A DNA stretch of 10,611 bases from Lachnospiraceae bacterium (GTDB lineage: Bacteria > Bacillota > Clostridia > Lachnospirales > Lachnospiraceae). Shown here in pieces: positions 5,353 through 10,611 of the stretch. The DNA lies in assembly GCA_900771955.1 (NCBI GenBank), contig CAAGPW010000220.1, positions 1 to 10,611 on the forward strand. The letters are read 5' to 3'. How positions within the stretch are numbered: the stretch's first letter is position 1; each line of letters opens with the position of its first letter. The translations under genes were made by a program, and so were the position numbers. The notes below the pieces were generated by a model, which was not told the DNA's origin, ran no database searches, and was given only the letters and a program-made list of their open reading frames with translations.

Positions 5353-6009
5353 CTACACATGTATCTCATATTTTCGGATAACCCGGTATTGCACCATAGC
5401 AGTCACCGCATATAAAATAATGGCCACAACCAGAACAACTGTCATCGGAACTTTAATCGTTAGCACATCGTTTACGGTCAGTGTCGACATTACTCCCACT
5501 GTGCCGCCGAATATTGCCATAATGATCACCATTACAACCATTCCGATCTTTGCAAAACGAATGCTTAATATACTGATTAGATTGCCAAATCCGTTGGCCA
5601 AAAATACGCCCGTCACATAGAACAACAGAAACTGGCTGTTTCCGGTGTCTGCCTGCCATGTATTCTGTCCGTTCACTCCAATAACCGCCTGAAGCACCAG
5701 CGCTGTCAGATAAAAAATAGCTGCGATAAACATATTTGTACATTGTATACCTATAAATGTGTCCTTTCTTTTTGCCCCCATCGCAAGACACTGCGGCATG
5801 TAGCATTGGGATGCAGACACCTGTATTGCGCTGCCTATAACGATTCCAAACAGTACCAGGTAAAAAGTGATGGTATCTATGATTTTCCAGATATCGCCCT
5901 CTGCGACTCCCATGATCACTCCGAAAAATACAGCAAACCCCATGAGTATCACCATGTTCTTTATGCTGATCCAGCTCCAGTAACGAAGACTTCTCCCTGT
6001 TCCTTTCAT
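5353..6009 (-). CDS. ABC transporter permease (first of operon)
   Basis: A 218-aa protein with about six membrane helices (16-36, 45-65, 88-112, 125-150, 155-175, 185-207), an arrangement like ABC-2-type permeases. A conserved loop LAMGAKRKDT after helix 2 matches the partner permease. The N-terminus before helix 1 (MKGTGRSLRYWSWISIKN) is basic and cytosolic. ATG 6009 lies only 3 nt after the ATPase stop; its GGAGGTG ribosome site is inside the last ATPase codons, so the genes are translationally coupled. It is followed by the second permease after 14 nt. Likely exports a lipid-active compound, peptide or drug, judged only from the YtrA-type context (inference). Confidence 0.84.
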   Translation of the reverse strand: MKGTGRSLRYWSWISIKNMVILMGFAVFFGVIMGVAEGDIWKIIDTITFYLVLFGIVIGSAIQVSASQCYMPQCLAMGAKRKDTFIGIQCTNMFIAAIFYLTALVLQAVIGVNGQNTWQADTGNSQFLLFYVTGVFLANGFGNLISILSIRFAKIGMVVMVIIMAIFGGTVGVMSTLTVNDVLTIKVPMTVVLVVAIILYAVTAMVQYRVIRKYEIHV

Positions 6010-6012
6010 CTT

Positions 6013-6885
6013 TTACACCTCCGTACCACATAATGCTACAAACAATTTTTCCAACGGCAGACTCTGCACGGAAACCGGATACTGTCCGTTTAGACTTTCT
6101 CCCTCGTTTAACAGAACCGTAACTCCCATACTGCGCCCTGTTGTTTCCTTATGGTATACGTTAAGTCCTGCTGTTGCTGCTTCCACATCTTCTGCTCTTC
6201 CGCTGACGTGATAGGCACGCTCCAAAAGTTCCTGGGTATTTTCCTTTATCAGGATCTTTCCCTGATCAAGCACGATCACTTCCTCAAAAATATCCGCTGC
6301 TTCCTCAATGATATGTGTAGAGATCACGAACGTCCTTCCGGACTTGCCGTATTCCCTAAGAAGCAGTTTATAAAACTGGTCACGCGCGACCACATCAAGA
6401 CCTGCCACCGGTTCATCTAAAAAGGTAAATTCCGCTTCACTCGCCAGTGCAATGATGATCGTCACCATGGAGAGCATACCTTTCGATAATTTACAGATCC
6501 GCTTCTTTGGATTCAACTCAAACTTTTCGATCAGTTCCTTCGCCATTTCTTTATTCCACTTCGGATAAAAGATGGATGCTGCGGTCATATAGTCTTTAAT
6601 TTTTAAATTATTCTGTCCAAATCCGCTCATCTGACTGATCTCTCTGGAAAAACAGATTCTGTCAATACATTTTTCATTTTCCCATACATTTTCCCCGTCC
6701 AGCGTTACATTTCCACTGCCCGCCGGATTCTGCGATGACATGATCGATAAAAGCGTTGTCTTTCCAGCACCATTTCTTCCGATCAGACCATAAATCTTGC
6801 CCGGCTCCAGTTCCAGATCAATCCCGCTTAAAACTTCCTTCTTACCATAAACTTTTTTTATATTTTCACATTTCAGACTTCCCAT
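6013..6885 (-). CDS. ABC transporter ATP-binding protein
   Basis: A 290-aa ATPase that should energise the two permeases encoded after it. Walker A GRNGAGKT (36-43), signature LSKGM (133-137; a Lys variant of LSGGQ common in exporter ATPases), Walker B FTFLDEP (153-159, with catalytic E158), D-loop AGLD (161-164) and switch H191. The nucleotide-binding domain ends near 215; residues 220-290 form a C-terminal extension seen in BcrA/YtrB-like exporter ATPases. Start ATG 6885 follows GGAGGAGG by about 5 nt. It lies 14 nt after the GntR regulator stop and 3 nt before the first permease. The reaction is ATP hydrolysis at the inner face of the membrane; the transported substrate cannot be told. Confidence 0.92.
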   Translation of the reverse strand: MGSLKCENIKKVYGKKEVLSGIDLELEPGKIYGLIGRNGAGKTTLLSIMSSQNPAGSGNVTLDGENVWENEKCIDRICFSREISQMSGFGQNNLKIKDYMTAASIFYPKWNKEMAKELIEKFELNPKKRICKLSKGMLSMVTIIIALASEAEFTFLDEPVAGLDVVARDQFYKLLLREYGKSGRTFVISTHIIEEAADIFEEVIVLDQGKILIKENTQELLERAYHVSGRAEDVEAATAGLNVYHKETTGRSMGVTVLLNEGESLNGQYPVSVQSLPLEKLFVALCGTEV

Positions 6886-6899
6886 AAGTCCTCCTCCTT

Positions 6900-7277
6900 C
6901 TATTTGTGTTCTGTGGCACCATTCTGCCTTATCATCTCAATAAGTTCTTCCTTTGTGATTCCGAGGCTGTCTGCCTCCGTCAATAATGATTTGATAAACT
7001 TATCTGCAAATTCTTCTTTTCTCTTCTTCATAATGGCCTCCTTTGCCCCTTCCTGGACAAACATTCCGATTCCACGCTTCTTGTACAGGATACCGTCATC
7101 CACTAACAGATTAACGCCCTTTGCTGCTGTTGCCGGATTGATCGAATAAAGCTTCGCCAGTTCATTCGTACTAGGCACCCGTTCCTCTTCCAGCAAAACA
7201 TCCCGCAGAATATCATTCTCGATCATTTCACGAATCTGAATATATATAGATTTTTCCTGCGTTAAAATCTCATTCAT
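6900..7277 (-). CDS. GntR-family regulator, YtrA subfamily
   Basis: A 125-aa repressor-type protein, usual size for the YtrA subfamily (short C-terminus, no large effector domain). Residues 8-76 are the GntR winged helix: QIREMIENDIL, then VPSTNELAKLYSINPATAAKGVNLLVDDGIL, and the wing with KKRGIGMFV. Residues 77-125 are helical and charged, for dimerisation. ATG 7277 has AAGGGAG 7 nt upstream; ATG 7298 in the same frame has only a weak site. It heads the operon with an ABC ATPase and two permeases, the arrangement of B. subtilis ytrA-type operons induced by cell-envelope antibiotics. By that analogy it represses its own promoter and is relieved when envelope-active compounds are present (inference). 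Confidence 0.9.
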   Translation of the reverse strand: MNEILTQEKSIYIQIREMIENDILRDVLLEEERVPSTNELAKLYSINPATAAKGVNLLVDDGILYKKRGIGMFVQEGAKEAIMKKRKEEFADKFIKSLLTEADSLGITKEELIEMIRQNGATEHK

Positions 7278-7359
7278 GCCACTGCTCCCTTCCGTCATTT
7301 TATCTTTTCATGAACTGTAGTCTGTTCTTTGGTTATGTGGTTCATTGCTTGTGTAATTA

Positions 7360-7388
7360 ACCATATCACCGGTGAGGTGTTTTGTCAA
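7360..7388 (-). promoter_or_regulatory. Promoter and operator region of the GntR-ABC operon
   Basis: On the minus strand TTGACA (7388-7383), 17 bp, TATGGT (7365-7360), preceded by TGA giving an extended -10. The spacer carries the perfect palindrome TCACCGGTGA (7366-7375). An outer dyad TGGTTA (7330-7335)/TAACCA (7358-7363) covers the start (about 7353). Both are candidate sites for the encoded GntR repressor. Confidence 0.65.
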
Positions 7389-7429
7389 CAGGTGTTGTGA
7401 AATTTTATTCATAATTTTGATAAAGAAAA

Positions 7430-7455
7430 GGCATCTGCTCATGACAGCAGATGCC
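7430..7455 (-). terminator. Terminator after the aldo/keto reductase pseudogene
   Basis: GGCATCTGCT (7430-7439), loop CATGAC, AGCAGATGCC (7446-7455): perfect 10-bp stem. Reading leftward it is followed by TTTTCTTTA, a good U-tract. It lies 34 nt past the stop at 7490. Confidence 0.85.
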
Positions 7456-7489
7456 CCTCCCGCTTTGTATTCTTATGTCTTTTTGTGCG

Positions 7490-8188
7490 TTACTGTTTTT
7501 TTCTCACTGCAAACCGGAATACATCACTCCCAAGATTTTTCATCTTATGTTCTTCTGTCACCCGGTCGATTGCTTTTATCTCGTCATCCGTCAGATAGGT
7601 CTTTACTGCCTCCGCAAGCTCTTCCACGCGCTTTTTTCTTCTGCATCCACACATTGGAACAATTCCCTTTGTCACGCAATAGGACATTGCCACCTGTGAA
7701 ATGGAAAGGTTATGATCTTTTCCGATTTTTTCCATCAACTGATAGAGCGGCACAAAATACTGTAATGATTCTGCACTCCGTACAATGGGATGTTTTCTGC
7801 ATCAAGAATGCTTTTTGCCTGTCTGCACTCCTTCAAATTGAAATTTGACACTCCAATATGCCGGATCCTTCTCGACTGAGCAGAACACCTGCCCCTCTTT
7901 GTAGCGACGAAACGGTGTGTATTTTGATGACAGGCATATCTCATCTGTGGCGAGCTCTCCTAAGATCTTCGGGCATTTTCCATTTCCATAATCTCTTGCT
8001 GTATCAAAGATCACCAGTCTGTTTCTTTTCGCTGCCTCCATTGTCTCCCGAAAGCCATCCATACCCACGGCGCTTCCACGCATCACCTTTTCATATGCAC
8101 CGCTTCCCCAGGAATTGGTTCCGATCACTGCACGCGGATGCCGGATCTGCTCATTTCTGTCCGTATCTGCATTTAATTTCTCATTCAT
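7490..8188 (-). pseudogene. Aldo/keto reductase, broken by two internal deletions
   Basis: Three consecutive pieces of one aldo/keto reductase lie in three frames. Piece 1 (8188 to about 7870) has the N-terminus with FDTARDYGNGKCPKILGE (catalytic Asp and Tyr) and LSSKYTPF (Lys). Piece 2 (about 7875 to 7757) resumes in another frame at RIRHIGVSNFNL and ends at VQNHYSIL. Piece 3 (about 7755 to 7490) resumes at PLYQLMEKIGKDHNLSISQVAMSYC and ends normally. Protein between the pieces is missing: the strand with the catalytic His (Y-x-D-x-hhh-H) and the segment after NHYS. About 230 codons remain against the usual 310-330. ATG 8188 still has AGGAGG 10 nt upstream, and promoter and terminator survive, so loss looks recent. 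It diverges from the intact TetR gene at 8422. Confidence 0.85.
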
Positions 8189-8223
8189 ATCCGTATTTCC
8201 TCCTCTGTTACCGTTCGTATTTG

Positions 8224-8247
8224 AAACATGAGGTTTTTCTCACTTTT
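8224..8247. promoter_or_regulatory. Operator-like dyad A in the aldo/keto reductase leader
   Basis: AAACATGAGG (8224-8233), TTTT, TCTCACTTTT (8238-8247). The arms match at 7 of 10 positions. The right arm is nearly identical to that of dyad B 67 bp away. It lies just downstream of the predicted leftward start (about 8253), a repression position. Confidence 0.55.
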
Positions 8248-8259
8248 AAGTTCGGGCTA

Positions 8260-8288
8260 ATCTTACCTCAGGATTTATCACTTGTCAA
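8260..8288 (-). promoter_or_regulatory. Promoter of the aldo/keto reductase pseudogene
   Basis: On the minus strand TTGACA (8288-8283), 17 bp, TAAGAT (8265-8260). Start predicted near 8253; leader about 65 nt. Confidence 0.65.
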
Positions 8289-8290
8289 TA

Positions 8291-8314
8291 GAAAGTGAGA
8301 TTTTTCTCGCTTTT
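8291..8314. promoter_or_regulatory. Operator-like dyad B between the divergent promoters
   Basis: GAAAGTGAGA (8291-8300), TTTT, TCTCGCTTTT (8305-8314): the inner nine pairs match at 8 of 9. It fills the gap between the two -35 boxes (8283-8288 and 8316-8321). Same motif and 4-bp spacing as dyad A, so probably the site of the TetR protein encoded at 8422 (inference). Confidence 0.6.
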
Positions 8315-8315
8315 C

Positions 8316-8344
8316 TTGACATTGTGTATTTTATCTCTTAAAAT
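8316..8344 (+). promoter_or_regulatory. Promoter of the third TetR gene
   Basis: TTGACA (8316-8321), 17 bp, TAAAAT (8339-8344). Start predicted near 8351; leader about 71 nt ending in a strong GGGAGG (8411-8416). Confidence 0.75.
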
Positions 8345-8421
8345 AAAAATTGTCTGATCTGTACGGATTTCTACGGATCTGCACGAAATTATTACTGTAC
8401 TTCATTTTTTGGGAGGATTTT

Positions 8422-9027
8422 ATGGCTAAAACAGATATTTTTGAACCAAAGCAGAAACGCTCGATTGAAAAGAAAAATCAGATCATAGAAACTGGGATCG
8501 AACTTATGATAGAAAAAGGTTACCACCACACGACCACTGACGATATTGCCGCCGCCGCCGGAGTTTCCACTGGAATTATCTACCGTTATTTCAGGGATAA
8601 ACACGAAATTCTGATTGCCGGACTTAAGTTTTATTTTCAGAAAATGGAACAGGATCATTATTTTTTCGTCGGATCGACAGATTCTGATGATATCGAGCTC
8701 TTCGCTGAAAATCTGCTTACGCGATTTTTAGCGATTCACATCGATCACCGGGATATGCATGAAGAACTTGAAGCAATGCGCCACAGTGATAAAGAAGTGG
8801 CTGCCTTATACGACAACGCGGAAGCTGCTATCATTATGCGCCTCACAAATGAATTAAAGACACGCCAGGATCGCCGTGTGGATCTGCCTGAACGTGTCTA
8901 TGCTGTGTTTCATCTGGTTGAAGGATACTGCCATATGCACCTTCGGGAGCTTCCTCCAGAGATCAGTCCGGAGCAGATGCGACAGGTCACGATCAACGCG
9001 ATATGCGGGCTTTTGGAGATGAAATGA
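8422..9027 (+). CDS. TetR/AcrR-family transcriptional regulator
   Basis: A 201-aa regulator of normal length. Residues 15-62 are the TetR DNA-binding domain: IIETGIELMIEKGYHHTT, then the helix-turn-helix DDIAAAAGVSTGIIYRYF at about 40-57 and DKHEIL. Residues 70-201 are the helical ligand/dimer domain, with an His/Asp/Glu-rich stretch (HIDHRDMHEELEAMRH, about 110-125). ATG 8422 sits 5 nt after GGGAGG. It is transcribed away from the broken aldo/keto reductase, the classic position for a repressor of that gene, and dyads A and B with GTGAGA/TCTCAC arms occupy the shared region. The regulator appears intact although its neighbour is dead, so it may control other genes or be a relic. Its stop is one base from the convergent LysR gene. 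Confidence 0.9.
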   Translation: MAKTDIFEPKQKRSIEKKNQIIETGIELMIEKGYHHTTTDDIAAAAGVSTGIIYRYFRDKHEILIAGLKFYFQKMEQDHYFFVGSTDSDDIELFAENLLTRFLAIHIDHRDMHEELEAMRHSDKEVAALYDNAEAAIIMRLTNELKTRQDRRVDLPERVYAVFHLVEGYCHMHLRELPPEISPEQMRQVTINAICGLLEMK

Positions 9028-9028
9028 T

Positions 9029-9934
9029 CTACAATACATTCACCTTGCATTTGCGCAGTTCTTCGATATAGATCTCCGCCATCTCGCTTAATGTCGAGCC
9101 CTTCCGCTTGACATAGCCGATATGCATCGTGTCATCCTCCTGTAGCGGAACCGCCTTATAATCATAGCCGTTTAACTCCTCGCAGATAATACCGGAGCAG
9201 AGGGTATAGCCGTTTAAGCCGACCATCAGGTTCAGCATGGTCGCCCGGTCACTCGCCTTGATGATCTTCTTGTACTCATAGGTACTTAAGACCTCCTCCG
9301 CCAGATAAAAGGAATTATTGGTTCCCTGATCGAAAGAAAGGCATGGATAATCTTTTAATTCCTCCATGGAAATACTTTTCTTTTCCGCAAGTGGATGTCC
9401 TGTCCAGAGATACACACAGGTTTCACACGGAAACAGTTCCACAAATTCCAGACTGTTCTCATGAAACAGCTTTTCCATGACTTTTTCATTAAATGTATTG
9501 ATATAGAGAATGCCAAGTTCGCTCTTGAAACTCTTAACCGCCTGTATGATGTCATAAGTCTTCGTTTCATAGATTGCGAACTCATATTCATCCATGCCAA
9601 CCCGTTTAACCATTTCAACAAATGCTTTCACCGCAAATGTATAATGCTGTGCGGAAACACTGAATTTCTTTTTGACCTTTTTTTCGATGTAACGGTCTTC
9701 CATCAGACGGTACTGCTCTACCACCTGCCTTGCATATCCGAGAAATTCCTCCCCTTCCGGCGTGATCAGAATACCACGGTTTGAGCGCAGAAAAATCTGC
9801 ATATCCACTTCCTCTTCCAGCTCCTTGATCATTCCGGAAAGACTCGGCTGGGAAATAAAAAGCTTCTTTGCCGCCTCATTCATCGAGCCATTGTCCGCAA
9901 CGGCGATCGCGTATTTCAACTGCTGTAATGTCAT
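9029..9934 (-). CDS. LysR-family transcriptional regulator
   Basis: A 301-aa protein of typical LysR length. Residues 1-60 are the LysR winged helix (MTLQQLKYAIAVADNGSMNEAAKKLFISQPSLSGMIKELEEE, given in overlapping parts: LQQLKYAIAVAD at 3-14, AAKKLFISQPSLSGMIKELE at 21-40, RGILITPEGEEFL at 53-65). Residues 90-295 are the periplasmic-binding-like effector domain, with two conserved cysteines in FPCETCVYLW near 170. Effector unknown. ATG 9934 has AGGAG 9 nt upstream. Its own promoter lies at 9970-9998. LysR genes usually diverge from their target; here the upstream neighbour is a co-oriented GNAT gene, so the target is not evident. It converges with the TetR gene across one base and no terminator is seen. 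Confidence 0.9.
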   Translation of the reverse strand: MTLQQLKYAIAVADNGSMNEAAKKLFISQPSLSGMIKELEEEVDMQIFLRSNRGILITPEGEEFLGYARQVVEQYRLMEDRYIEKKVKKKFSVSAQHYTFAVKAFVEMVKRVGMDEYEFAIYETKTYDIIQAVKSFKSELGILYINTFNEKVMEKLFHENSLEFVELFPCETCVYLWTGHPLAEKKSISMEELKDYPCLSFDQGTNNSFYLAEEVLSTYEYKKIIKASDRATMLNLMVGLNGYTLCSGIICEELNGYDYKAVPLQEDDTMHIGYVKRKGSTLSEMAEIYIEELRKCKVNVL

Positions 9935-9969
9935 GATAAAATTCTCCTGTTTCTGTAATATCTGCCCTC

Positions 9970-9998
9970 ATTATAAACGGATGCTGCCATTTTCGCAA
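9970..9998 (-). promoter_or_regulatory. Promoter of the LysR gene
   Basis: On the minus strand TTGCGA (9998-9993), 17 bp, perfect TATAAT (9975-9970). Just upstream, ATGATA occurs twice with a 4-bp gap (10001-10016 region), a possible LysR site, though it does not fit T-N11-A exactly. Confidence 0.7.
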
Positions 9999-10034
9999 AT
10001 ATCATTGCTTATCATCTGAATTTTCATTTAACCT

Positions 10035-10611
10035 TTATATAACAAAATCGCATTTTGGAAACGGGCATTCCGAAAATTCCGGTGCGTCCGGCAACAGGAG
10101 CATCCCGTCAAACTGCGGAAATACGACCTTTTCCTCCTCTGACGGTTCTCCCTCCTGCATGATCCCGGAAAATCCATCCACAAATCCAAATTTTTTATAA
10201 TATTCCTTTAAAGCATCATTCTCCGGCTGCAATGCAAGCGGCATCCGGTATTTTTCTTTTGCATATTCAAGTATTTTTGCCGCATAGCCTTTTTTTCGAT
10301 ACTCCGGCAGTGTTGCGACCGCATATACATAGCGCGCAGGAAAGCTTTTATCCATCCACTTAAGTCTCGCCGGCAGAAAGCTTGCCATTGAAACAATTTT
10401 TCCATCCGCATGAACCACCAGCATATTCTGCTCCGTAAAATGGGTATCAAAATACGCCTCGATCTCTTCTCTGCTGTCGTCGAAGCATTCATGCCAGAGC
10501 TTTATGACATCCTCCATTTCGCCGTTATGTGCAAATACCACATCACTTTTGACCGCCCGGTATTTCTTCAGCAAAATATCCGGGAAATAGGACAGCTTTG
10601 ACTTCCGAAGC
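10035..10611 (-). CDS. GNAT-family N-acetyltransferase (5' end beyond right edge)
   Basis: The frame is open from the right edge to the TAA at 10035, about 191 residues. It is a GNAT acetyltransferase, moving acetyl from acetyl-CoA to an unknown amine. The N-terminal helices are GEMEDVIKLWHECF and REEIEAYFDTHF; strands MLVVHADGKIVSMASFLPARL follow in parts. Motif A is YAVATLPEYRKKGYAAKILEYA in two overlapping parts: VYAVATLPEYRKKGYAA, carrying the RxxGxA-type acetyl-CoA loop, and KILEYA. ALKEYYKKFGFVDGF is the C-terminal motif B (NxxAxxxYxxxGF type). TTG 10574 is possible but has no ribosome site; the frame continues to the edge as LRKSKLSYFPDILLKKYRAV, ahead of where a GNAT fold normally begins, so an N-terminal extension or different start is likely. 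No terminator is visible before the LysR promoter. Confidence 0.8.
   Translation of the reverse strand, partial: LRKSKLSYFPDILLKKYRAVKSDVVFAHNGEMEDVIKLWHECFDDSREEIEAYFDTHFTEQNMLVVHADGKIVSMASFLPARLKWMDKSFPARYVYAVATLPEYRKKGYAAKILEYAKEKYRMPLALQPENDALKEYYKKFGFVDGFSGIMQEGEPSEEEKVVFPQFDGMLLLPDAPEFSECPFPKCDFVI

Noticed and set aside
5453..6031. Long minus-strand frame overlapping the first permease
   Set aside because: Out-of-frame reading of the permease; composition is not membrane-like and it would overlap the ATPase end without its own ribosome site.
7372..8298. Plus-strand frames opposite the aldo/keto reductase
   Set aside because: Antisense to the pseudogene, starting in or over its terminator and operon promoters; low-complexity Ser/His/Leu-rich translations.

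Overview
The window looks like chromosomal DNA of a low-to-moderate G+C Firmicute, most likely a gut Clostridium/Lachnospiraceae relative. This is inferred from strong AGGAGG-type ribosome sites, consensus TTGACA-N17-TATAAT promoters, a YtrA-type GntR/ABC operon, a cysteine-rich KTR protein and a TraX remnant. No rRNA, tRNA, CRISPR array, intact transposase or integrase is visible. The region is dense in small transcription regulators: one DtxR, three TetR, one GntR and one LysR.

Left part (1-1340): the start of a secreted surface protein reads leftward off the edge from a promoter that abuts a tandem 17-bp repeat. Diverging from it is a short DtxR/MntR-type metal regulator with its own promoter, an overlapping dyad and a terminator. 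About 185 bp of unassigned, degenerate sequence follow.

Middle-left (1340-3960): a TetR regulator (+) faces a decayed traX C-terminal fragment (-). Next is a two-gene minus-strand operon, a WHG-type TetR regulator followed by a 62-aa cysteine-rich KTR protein, with a perfect consensus promoter and a strong terminator. Then come an unrecognised small two-helix membrane protein, a ~52-bp tandem repeat array containing inverted repeats, and a perfect 19-bp hairpin without a U-run.

Centre (3958-7390): a nitroreductase-family flavoprotein with its own promoter, then a four-gene minus-strand operon: ytrA-like GntR regulator, ABC ATPase and two six-helix permeases. The operon is tightly spaced and starts at a promoter whose spacer holds a perfect palindrome. 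It is the most complete functional unit here, probably an exporter controlled by its own repressor.

Right part (7430-10611): an aldo/keto reductase gene broken by two internal, frame-changing deletions diverges from an intact TetR gene. Between them lie two matching operator-like dyads and two back-to-back consensus promoters. The TetR gene ends one base from a convergent LysR regulator, which has its own good promoter. A GNAT acetyltransferase runs in from the right edge. The strongest observations are the intact regulator and operators beside a dead target gene, the 52-bp repeat array, and the remnants of accessory DNA at about 1.07-2.2 kb. I saw no clearly new multi-gene system.
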